DNA of 5,124 nucleotides. Source: an uncultured Aquabacterium sp. GTDB taxonomy: Bacteria; Pseudomonadota; Gammaproteobacteria; Burkholderiales; Burkholderiaceae_C. This document shows positions 1 through 4,601 of the stretch, in pieces (position 1 is the first letter of the stretch; the number at the start of each line of letters is the position of its first letter). The notes beneath the pieces are model-generated. The model was not told where the DNA came from. It ran no database searches and was given only the letters and a program-made list of their open reading frames with translations. The stretch is taken from the NCBI GenBank assembly GCA_937923225.1, contig CALAKR010000354.1, positions 1 through 5,124 on the forward strand, given 5' to 3'. A program made the position numbers and the translations under genes.

Positions 1-1
1 G

Positions 2-49
2 GCGGCCGTCCAGGCCCTGATGGGCCGCGAAGCCCGCCCCGAGCACTGA
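2..49 (+). CDS. C-terminal end of an unidentified upstream protein (partial)
   Basis: Reading from base 2, the frame gives AAVQALMGREARPEH followed by TGA at 47-49. Fourteen of its fifteen sense codons end in G or C, which matches the strong third-position GC bias of the genes downstream. The neighbouring plus-strand frame lacks this bias, so this is the likeliest coding frame. Fifteen residues are too few to identify a family and I do not recognise them. The stop lies 28 bases before the candidate sigma-54 promoter of the next gene, so that gene probably has its own promoter. The evidence is codon bias alone. Confidence 0.5.
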   Translation, partial: AAVQALMGREARPEH

Positions 50-76
50 CCCTGCGCCCCGCCGCCGGACACGGCA

Positions 77-92
77 TGGCACTACATTTGCT
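77..92 (+). promoter_or_regulatory. Candidate sigma-54 (RpoN) promoter
   Basis: TGGCAC at 77-82 and TTGCT at 88-92 are separated by five bases, so the invariant GG (78-79) and GC (90-91) lie ten bases apart. This fits the established -24/-12 consensus TGGCAC-N5-TTGC(A/T) at every specified base. The predicted transcription start is near base 103, about 50 bases before the GTG at 155. Sigma-54 promoters need an enhancer-binding activator whose sites usually lie 80-150 bases upstream, which would be largely outside this window. No experimental support is available. Confidence 0.6.
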
Positions 93-93
93 G

Positions 94-104
94 CAGACAG
101 TCTG
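94..104. repeat. Short inverted repeat at the predicted transcription start
   Basis: CAGAC (94-98) and GTCTG (100-104) form a perfect five-base inverted repeat around a single central A. It sits just downstream of the sigma-54-like -12 element and overlaps the predicted start near base 103, where a repressor site could act. The repeat is short enough to occur by chance. Confidence 0.3.
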
Positions 105-142
105 TTTCTGACGGCGCAGCCTGCGTCCCAGGCAAACGCCCC

Positions 143-149
143 AGAAAGG
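143..149 (+). promoter_or_regulatory. Ribosome binding site that decides the GTG start
   Basis: AGAAAGG at 143-149 is a good Shine-Dalgarno match and ends five bases before the GTG at 155. No ATG in the frame offers comparable spacing near the start of the conserved N-terminal domain, so the GTG is taken as the initiation codon. Confidence 0.65.
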
Positions 150-154
150 CTCTT

Positions 155-1012
155 GTGATCAAGATCAAGCTCGGCATCGAGCTCAGGTACGACATCGCCC
201 CGCCAGGCAGCGACCTCATCTTCAACATTCACGCCGCCCACACCCGGCAACAGATGATCACGCAAGAGAGCCTGCAGATCAGCCAGGCCCTCATTCCGCA
301 GATCCACACCGACAAGTCCACCAGCAACCGCTACCTGCGGCTGAGCGCAGCACCGGGGCCGCTGACCGTGCGCTACGGCGCCACCGTGGCACTGCACCAC
401 CACATTGCCCAGCCCGAGCAGATCTCGGAGATCCCCGTGGCGCGGCTGCCCATGGATGTCATGGGCTACGTCTACCCCAGCCGCTACTGCCAGTCCGACC
501 AGTTGCATCGCCTGGCGGTGGCCGAGTTCGGGCACCTGTGGCAGGGCTACAGCCGCGTGCAGGCCATCCAGGAGTGGGTCCAGCGCCGGGTGAAGTTCAC
601 CAACAACGCGTCCAACTCGAACACCTCGGCGCTGGAAACCCTGCGCGATGGCGTGGGCATCTGCCGGGACTTCGCCCACCTGATGATCGCGCTGTGCCGT
701 GCGGTGAACATCCCGGCGCGCTTCACCACGGGCATCGACTATGGCGCCGATCCGGCCCTGGGGCCGACCGACTTCCACGCCTACGTGGAGGTCTACCTGG
801 GCCACCGCTGGTACATCTTCGACCCCTCGGGCACCGCCATCCCGATGGGCTTCGTGCGCTTCGGCACGGGGCGCGATGCGGCGGATGTGGCCTACGCCAC
901 CATCTTCGGCACGGTCACGTCGGCGCTGCCGCTCATCACGGTCGAAGCCCTGGCGGCACCGCATGCCGTGATGCCTTACGCCTGTCGCGAGGCGCTGTCC
1001 ACCGACGAATGA
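155..1012 (+). CDS. Transglutaminase-like superfamily cysteine hydrolase
   Basis: This 285-residue protein has the transglutaminase-like fold and a visible Cys-His-Asp triad. Cys170 lies in GVGICRDFAHL, His208 in DFHAYVEVYL and Asp223 in RWYIFDPSG. Residues 1-100 resemble the beta-rich N-terminal domain that precedes the catalytic core in many bacterial members; the core spans roughly residues 110-230. Length is usual for this group. No signal peptide or membrane segment is evident, so it is probably cytoplasmic. Bacterial members are generally thought to act as proteases or amide hydrolases rather than true cross-linkers, and the substrate cannot be read from the sequence. Translation starts at GTG behind AGAAAGG. 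A sigma-54-type promoter lies upstream, which would make expression activator-dependent. The gene converges on trmL with a 25-base gap. Family assignment is secure; function is not. Confidence 0.9.
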   Translation: MIKIKLGIELRYDIAPPGSDLIFNIHAAHTRQQMITQESLQISQALIPQIHTDKSTSNRYLRLSAAPGPLTVRYGATVALHHHIAQPEQISEIPVARLPMDVMGYVYPSRYCQSDQLHRLAVAEFGHLWQGYSRVQAIQEWVQRRVKFTNNASNSNTSALETLRDGVGICRDFAHLMIALCRAVNIPARFTTGIDYGADPALGPTDFHAYVEVYLGHRWYIFDPSGTAIPMGFVRFGTGRDAADVAYATIFGTVTSALPLITVEALAAPHAVMPYACREALSTDE

Positions 1013-1031
1013 GCCGCCACGGCCTGGCGGC
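1013..1031. terminator. Hairpin between convergent genes, possible bidirectional terminator
   Basis: GCCGCCA (1013-1019) and TGGCGGC (1025-1031) form a perfect seven-base stem with a five-base loop, CGGCC. It starts directly after the transglutaminase-like stop codon and ends six bases before the trmL stop codon. Placement between two convergent genes fits a shared terminator. Neither side has a real T-tract, so it may instead be a 3'-end stabilising structure that works with Rho. Confidence 0.45.
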
Positions 1032-1037
1032 GCCGGC

Positions 1038-1508
1038 TCAGCTGCCGCCTGCGTAGCCGTTCTGGCGCCAGGCTTCGAACACGGCCACAGCCACCGCGTT
1101 GCTCAGGTTCAGGCTGCGCTGGCCTGGCCGCATCGGCAGGCGCACGCGCTGCGCCACCGGAAACTGCTCGCGCAGGGCCGGATCCAGCCCCCGCGTCTCG
1201 CACCCGAACACCAGCCAATCCCCTGCCTGCCAGGCCACCTGCCCCATGGGCTGGCTGCCGTGCGTGGTGAAGGCGAACAGGCGTGCCGGATCAGGGCACT
1301 GCGCGGCCACGAAGGCCTCCCAGCTGGCATGGCGCTGCACGGGGGCGTACTCGTGGTAATCCAGGCCTGCGCGGCGCAGCAGTTTGTCGTCCATCGAAAA
1401 GCCCAGGGGCTCGATCAGGTGCAGCTCACAGCCGGTGTTGGCGGCCAGGCGGATCACATTGCCCGTGTTGGGCGGGATCTCGGGCTGGACCAGGACGATG
1501 CGGAACAT
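1038..1508 (-). CDS. trmL: tRNA (cytidine/uridine-34-2'-O)-methyltransferase TrmL
   Basis: TrmL (YibK) is a SPOUT-class enzyme that uses S-adenosylmethionine to methylate the 2'-hydroxyl of the wobble nucleotide in certain leucine tRNAs. The 156-residue product has the usual family length. Visible motifs, in order, are EIPPNTGNVIRLAANTG (residues 10-26), GDWLVFGCETRGL (96-108) and RLPMRPGQRSLNLSNAVAVA (123-142). The last two form the trefoil knot that binds the cofactor, with RSLNLSNAV the signature. The open frame continues 16 codons upstream, but the start at 1508 (MFRIVLVQPE) matches the N terminus typical of the family. No clear Shine-Dalgarno sequence precedes it. The gene is divergent from the LTXXQ gene and convergent with the transglutaminase-like gene, so it is probably transcribed alone. 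Identification is strong. Confidence 0.95.
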   Translation of the reverse strand: MFRIVLVQPEIPPNTGNVIRLAANTGCELHLIEPLGFSMDDKLLRRAGLDYHEYAPVQRHASWEAFVAAQCPDPARLFAFTTHGSQPMGQVAWQAGDWLVFGCETRGLDPALREQFPVAQRVRLPMRPGQRSLNLSNAVAVAVFEAWRQNGYAGGS

Positions 1509-1516
1509 GGGGCGCG

Positions 1517-1522
1517 ATTCTA
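1517..1522 (-). promoter_or_regulatory. Possible -10 element for trmL
   Basis: The minus strand reads TAGAAT here, one base from the TATAAT consensus, ending eight bases before the trmL ATG. No convincing -35 element lies at 16-18 bases spacing. If functional, transcription would start within a few bases of the ATG, giving an almost leaderless message. This would fit the absence of a Shine-Dalgarno sequence. The evidence is weak. Confidence 0.25.
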
Positions 1523-1535
1523 GGCCTACACAGAT

Positions 1536-1563
1536 CTTTACGAGAGGTCCACACACGCTTTAC
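1536..1563. promoter_or_regulatory. Two CTTTAC hexamers, candidate response-regulator site
   Basis: CTTTAC occurs at 1536-1541 and 1558-1563, exactly 22 bases apart, close to two helical turns. A degraded copy, GTCCAC with three of six bases matching, sits midway at 1547-1552. On the other strand the hexamer is GTAAAG, which contains the GTAAA half-site known for CpxR, although CpxR boxes normally have closer spacing. The location upstream of the LTXXQ gene and the OmpR-class regulator downstream make a regulatory role plausible. The match is short and could be chance. Confidence 0.3.
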
Positions 1564-1588
1564 CCCCGGGGCAGACCATCAAGCCATC

Positions 1589-1613
1589 GACAGGAGACAT
1601 GGTGTCACCTGTC
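1589..1613. repeat. Interrupted inverted repeat / leader hairpin before the LTXXQ gene
   Basis: GACAGGAGACA (1589-1599) and TGTCACCTGTC (1603-1613) are complementary at ten of eleven positions, with one A-A mismatch (1595/1607) and a TGG loop. As DNA this is an operator-like dyad; as RNA it is a strong stem-loop. It encloses an upstream AGGAGA (1592-1597) and the ATG at 1599, making that ATG a poor start. It lies 21 bases before the preferred ATG at 1635. Confidence 0.6.
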
Positions 1614-1620
1614 ATCACCG

Positions 1621-1626
1621 AGGAGA
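1621..1626 (+). promoter_or_regulatory. Ribosome binding site that decides the LTXXQ gene start
   Basis: AGGAGA at 1621-1626 ends eight bases before the ATG at 1635, which is close to ideal. The alternative in-frame ATG at 1599 has an AGGAGA only one base upstream, too close for normal initiation. The site therefore favours 1635 as the start. Confidence 0.7.
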
Positions 1627-1634
1627 CCCACTCC

Positions 1635-2249
1635 ATGACGCAATCGACTTCCACCCTGTCCCGTGGCCTGGCGCCACGCTGGGCACGCCTGGCCTCCGGC
1701 TCGATGCTGGTGGTCGGTGCCGTGCTGGCCTCCGTGTCCGCGATGAACGCTTCGGCCGCACCTGGTCAGGGCCATCGTGCTGCCTTCCACAAGGTGGCCC
1801 ACCACCCGGGCGGCGGCGCCCCTGGCGTGCTGCTGGGCGGCCCGGGCCTGGACCGCATGCTCGACGAAGTGCAGGCCAGCGCCGCACAGCGCGCCCAGAT
1901 CCGCCAGATCGCCGGCGCCGCGCGCGATGATCTGCGCAAGCTGCGCGAAGCCGCGCCAGACCTGCGCAAGGACACGCTGAACGTGCTGACCCAGCCCAGC
2001 ATCGACGCGGGCGCCGCCGAACAGGCCCGCCAGAAGATGCTGGCCCAGCAGGATGCGGTCTCCAAGCGCACGCTGACCGCGATGCTGGACGTGGCCAAGG
2101 TGCTCACCCCCGAGCAGCGCACCCAGCTGGGCGAGAAGCTCAAGGCCCGCCAGGCCGAGCGTGAGCAGCGCCGCGAGCAACGCCGCCAGGACCGGCCGGA
2201 CCGCGCCGACCGCCTGCCCGGCGATGGCGCCCCGCCGCCCGCCCAGTGA
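1635..2249 (+). CDS. Periplasmic Spy/CpxP-like LTXXQ-motif protein
   Basis: This 204-residue product belongs, by pattern, to the Spy/CpxP/ZraP superfamily of small helical periplasmic proteins. Family members act as ATP-independent chaperones, stress-kinase inhibitors or metal-responsive proteins. A signal peptide is visible: basic residues R10-R18, a hydrophobic stretch at about 19-37 and a likely cleavage site after ASA (39-41). The diagnostic LTPEQ lies at 157-161. A degenerate first copy, SAAQRAQIRQI, lies at 82-92, with helical sequence between. The mature N terminus carries His47, His52, His56 and His57, which could bind metal. The C-terminal tail (about 174-204) is rich in Arg, Gln and Pro. 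Start 1635 is chosen for its ribosome site; starting at 1599 would add 12 residues. The response regulator and kinase downstream suggest a shared envelope-stress circuit. Spy, CpxP or ZraP cannot be distinguished, so no symbol is given. Confidence 0.85.
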   Translation: MTQSTSTLSRGLAPRWARLASGSMLVVGAVLASVSAMNASAAPGQGHRAAFHKVAHHPGGGAPGVLLGGPGLDRMLDEVQASAAQRAQIRQIAGAARDDLRKLREAAPDLRKDTLNVLTQPSIDAGAAEQARQKMLAQQDAVSKRTLTAMLDVAKVLTPEQRTQLGEKLKARQAEREQRREQRRQDRPDRADRLPGDGAPPPAQ

Positions 2250-2272
2250 GCACCCATGGAGCGCCCAGTGAG
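2240..2272 (+). repeat. 11-base direct repeat spanning the LTXXQ gene stop codon
   Basis: CGCCCAGTGAG occurs at 2240-2250 and again at 2262-2272, exactly 22 bases apart. The first copy contains the last sense codon and TGA stop of the LTXXQ gene; the second lies in the gap. It may be a small duplication or part of a regulatory RNA structure, because both copies are complementary to the bases at 2278-2284. Confidence 0.6.
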
Positions 2273-2284
2273 GCTGCCTCGCTG
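2266..2284 (+). other. Potential RNA hairpin after the LTXXQ gene
   Basis: CAGTGAGG (2266-2273) can pair with CCTCGCTG (2277-2284) around a CTG loop, giving eight pairs as RNA including one G-U. It begins 16 bases after the stop codon and uses the second copy of the direct repeat. There is no T-tract after it, so it may be a 3'-end stabiliser rather than an intrinsic terminator. A further weak stem, GCGCC (2297-2301) with GGCGC (2309-2313), follows. Confidence 0.4.
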
Positions 2285-2317
2285 ACGTCCCCCAAAGCGC
2301 CCTGACACGGCGCCTGC

Positions 2318-2348
2318 CCCCGGTAACGCCTGCCCGGCGCCACCGGGG
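2318..2348 (+). terminator. Strong hairpin between LTXXQ gene and response regulator
   Basis: CCCCGGT (2318-2324) pairs with ACCGGGG (2342-2348), and inside it CGCC (2327-2330) pairs with GGCG (2336-2339) around a TGCCC loop. A symmetric two-by-two internal loop separates the stems, so there are eleven pairs in all. TGCTTTGCCTT follows at 2349-2359, T-enriched but not a clean T-run. This is the best terminator candidate in the window. It could end LTXXQ transcription or attenuate read-through into the regulator gene 52 bases later. Confidence 0.5.
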
Positions 2349-2400
2349 TGCTTTGCCTTCCGACACCCCTACTTGAGCACGTCCGCCGGAGAACGCCACA

Positions 2401-3114
2401 ATGATGGACATGAGCGAACACATCCTGATGATCGACGACGACCTGCGCCTGAGCACCATGGTCGGTGACTACCTGCGCAGCCACGGCTACCAGGTGTCGA
2501 CCGCCCCCAGCCTGAGCGCTGGCCGCGAACTGCTGGCCCGCCAGGCCTGCGACGCCCTGGTCCTCGACCTCATGCTGCCCGATGGCGACGGCCTGGACCT
2601 GTGCCGCGAAGTGCGTGCCTCGCCCCGCACCCGGGCGCTGCCACTGCTGATGCTCAGCGCACGCGGCGAGCCCACCGACCGCATCGTCGGCCTGGAGATC
2701 GGCGCCGACGACTACCTGCCCAAGCCCTTCGAGCCCCGCGAACTGCTGGCCCGCGTGCGCGCCCTGCTGCGCCGCACCGCCACCGCCCAGGTCGACGACG
2801 ACGTGTGGCGCTTCGGCCGGCTGGAGATCGACAACGGCCTGCGCCAGGTGCGCCTGGACAACCAGCCCTGTGATCTCACGTCCTACCAGTTCGACCTGCT
2901 GACCGTGCTGGCGCGCCACCCGGGCCGTGTGCTCAGCCGCGACCAGATCATGGATTCGCTCAAGGGCCACCCGCTGGACGCCTTCGACCGCTCCATCGAC
3001 GTGCACATCTCGCGCATCCGCGCCGCCATCGAGCAGGATCCCAAGAACCCTCAGCGCATCCTCACGGTGCGCGGCGTTGGCTACGTGTTCGCCAAGAAGC
3101 AAGACGCTGAATGA
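2401..3114 (+). CDS. OmpR/PhoB-family response regulator (CpxR-like)
   Basis: This 237-residue cytoplasmic regulator is phosphorylated by its sensor kinase and then binds DNA. The receiver domain (about 6-124) has the acidic pocket D12-D14, the phosphoacceptor Asp56 in LVLDLMLPDGDG, the switch residues Ser86 and Tyr105, and Lys108 in PKPF. The winged-helix DNA-binding domain spans about 135-231 and includes LTSYQFDLLTVLARHPGRVL, RSIDVHISRIR and the closing VRGVGYVF. Length is normal for the family. GGAGA at 2388-2392 lies eight bases before the ATG at 2401, favouring that start over ATGs at 2404 and 2410. The kinase gene overlaps its stop by four bases (ATGA), so the two are translationally coupled. 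Neighbouring the Spy/CpxP-like gene, a CpxR- or RstA-like envelope role is likely, but the exact orthologue is not certain. Confidence 0.95.
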   Translation: MMDMSEHILMIDDDLRLSTMVGDYLRSHGYQVSTAPSLSAGRELLARQACDALVLDLMLPDGDGLDLCREVRASPRTRALPLLMLSARGEPTDRIVGLEIGADDYLPKPFEPRELLARVRALLRRTATAQVDDDVWRFGRLEIDNGLRQVRLDNQPCDLTSYQFDLLTVLARHPGRVLSRDQIMDSLKGHPLDAFDRSIDVHISRIRAAIEQDPKNPQRILTVRGVGYVFAKKQDAE

Positions 3115-4601
3115 AAACCCTGGCGCTGCGGATCTACCTGGCGGTCGTCACGGTCCTGCTGCTGTTCGCCCTGCTCACCGGCTGGCTGGCCAAGCGCAAC
3201 CTCGAGCGGGAGATCCAGCGCTTCCAGAGCGAGCAGACCCAGTCTGCGCAGGACACGCGCAACGCCGCCTGGGGCGAGCTGATCGAAAACAGCCTGCCGG
3301 GCGTAGATTCGCCCGAGGCCCTGCAGCGCGATGCCCTGCTCGACTGGTCGGAACGCTTGCGCCTGCCCCTGGCCCTGGACAATCCCCAGGGCCGGCGCAT
3401 CGCCACCTCGGCTTTGATGACCGAACGCCTGCAGCGCCATCCCGATTTGTCTAACCGACTGCAGAGCGCAAAGCTCACGGATGGCCGCACTCTGTGGATT
3501 CTGCGGCCCGGCGGTCCGATGCCTGGGCCACGTCGTCCGCCGCCAGACGCCAATGCCCGCGATGGTCGTGAGCGCGAGATGCGCCCGCCCCCCTTCGTGC
3601 CCAACGAACCCTGGCTCTCCCCGCTGGGCGTGATCCTGCCACCCGCCTGGGCCGGTGGCGTGCCCGAACTGCTGATCGTGCTCGTGATGGTGTTCATCGC
3701 CGTGGCCGTGGGCGCCTGGCCCGTCGCCAACCGCCTCACGCGCCGCCTCAAGCAGCTGCGCCAGGGTGTGGAGCGCTTTGGCGAAGGCCAGTTGCAGCAC
3801 CGCGTCGAGGTCGAAGGCAAGGACGAAGTGGCCGATGTGGCCCGCAGCTTCAACCAGGCCGCGCAGCGCATCGAAGAGCTGGTCACCTCGCACCGCAGCC
3901 TGCTGGCCAATGCCAGCCACGAACTGCGCTCGCCGCTGGCCCGCATGAAGATGGCCATCGCCATGCTGGACGATGTGCCGCCCGAACACGCCAACCGCCT
4001 GAAGGACGAGATCCAGCAGGACATCAACGAGCTCAACGGGCTGGTCGAGGAAGTGTTGCTGGCCAGCCGCCTGGACGCCCGCCCCACGCTCGATCTGCAG
4101 CCGGTGGACGTGCTGGGCCTGCTGATCGAAGAGGCCGGTCGTGTGGGCGCCGAGGTCGACACCGAACACCTGCCGCCAGCCCTGGCCGGCACACCGCTGC
4201 AGGCCGACGAACGCCTGCTGCGCCGCGCCGTGCGCAATCTGCTGGAGAACGCCCGCCGCTATGGCCGCACCGGCCCGGAGCCGGCAGCGGTCGAAGCTCG
4301 GCTGCGCATCAGCGCCACCCAGCGCCTGGAGATCCTGATCGATGACCGTGGCCCGGGCGTGCCCCCAGACCAGCGCGAACGCATCTTCGAGCCCTTCTAC
4401 CGCATGCCGGGCCACGCCGAGCACGCCGGTGGTGTGGGGCTGGGCCTGAGCCTGGTGGCCCAGATCGCCCAGCGCCATGGCGGCGAGGTGCGATGCGAAG
4501 CCCGCGAGGGCGGCGGCAGCCGCTTCGTCATCGCACTGCCGATGCCTGCGGTGCCTGATGGCCGGGGCGCATCACGCCGTGGTGCTCAGGCCCGGAAGTA
4601 A
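3111..4601 (+). CDS. HAMP-domain sensor histidine kinase (CpxA-like)
   Basis: This 496-residue inner-membrane kinase senses an envelope signal and phosphorylates the adjacent regulator. Order: first membrane segment at about 7-26, periplasmic sensor at about 27-182, second membrane segment at about 184-204, and HAMP at about 205-260. The dimerisation domain follows, with phosphoacceptor His270 in ASHELRSPLARMK. The ATPase domain has the N box RAVRNLLENARRYG (Asn380), the G1 box DDRGPGVP (411-418), FEPFYR (426-431) and the G2 box GGVGLGLSLV (440-449). All catalytic elements are intact. The sensor is not a domain I recognise; its second half (about 132-170) is unusually rich in Pro and Arg and probably disordered. 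The start overlaps the regulator's stop, and no strong ribosome site precedes it. The 3' end overlaps the opposite-strand epimerase gene by 16 bases. CpxA-like is a contextual inference. Confidence 0.95.
   Translation: MKTLALRIYLAVVTVLLLFALLTGWLAKRNLEREIQRFQSEQTQSAQDTRNAAWGELIENSLPGVDSPEALQRDALLDWSERLRLPLALDNPQGRRIATSALMTERLQRHPDLSNRLQSAKLTDGRTLWILRPGGPMPGPRRPPPDANARDGREREMRPPPFVPNEPWLSPLGVILPPAWAGGVPELLIVLVMVFIAVAVGAWPVANRLTRRLKQLRQGVERFGEGQLQHRVEVEGKDEVADVARSFNQAAQRIEELVTSHRSLLANASHELRSPLARMKMAIAMLDDVPPEHANRLKDEIQQDINELNGLVEEVLLASRLDARPTLDLQPVDVLGLLIEEAGRVGAEVDTEHLPPALAGTPLQADERLLRRAVRNLLENARRYGRTGPEPAAVEARLRISATQRLEILIDDRGPGVPPDQRERIFEPFYRMPGHAEHAGGVGLGLSLVAQIAQRHGGEVRCEAREGGGSRFVIALPMPAVPDGRGASRRGAQARK

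Noticed and set aside
1509..1556. Sixteen-residue N-terminal extension of TrmL
   Set aside because: The extension lies upstream of the family-typical N terminus and would occupy the divergent regulatory region.
1564..1571. CCCCGGGG palindrome in the divergent region
   Set aside because: It is a short pure-GC palindrome that is common by chance in DNA of this composition and has no partner elsewhere in the gap.
1543..1590. Sigma-E-type promoter for the LTXXQ gene
   Set aside because: No GGAACTT-like -35 lies at proper spacing from the ATCAAG at about 1578, so the match is not supportable.
1283..1930. Plus-strand open frame of 215 codons spanning trmL and the LTXXQ gene
   Set aside because: It crosses two well-supported genes in a third frame and its translation is Pro/Arg/Gly-rich noise.
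2353..2381. Sigma-70 promoter before the response regulator, starting from TTGCCT
   Set aside because: No acceptable -10 element occurs at 16-18 bases spacing; the sequence there reads AGCACG.
2140..3102. Minus-strand open frame of 320 codons opposite the response regulator
   Set aside because: It is a compositional shadow of the regulator gene and the structured gap, with low-complexity Gln/Ala/His/Val-rich translation and no family resemblance.
3081..4478. Long open frame (465 codons) on the minus strand opposite the kinase gene
   Set aside because: It lies entirely opposite a kinase with all catalytic motifs intact. Long antisense frames are expected in GC-rich genes with strong third-position bias, and its translation shows no recognisable domain.
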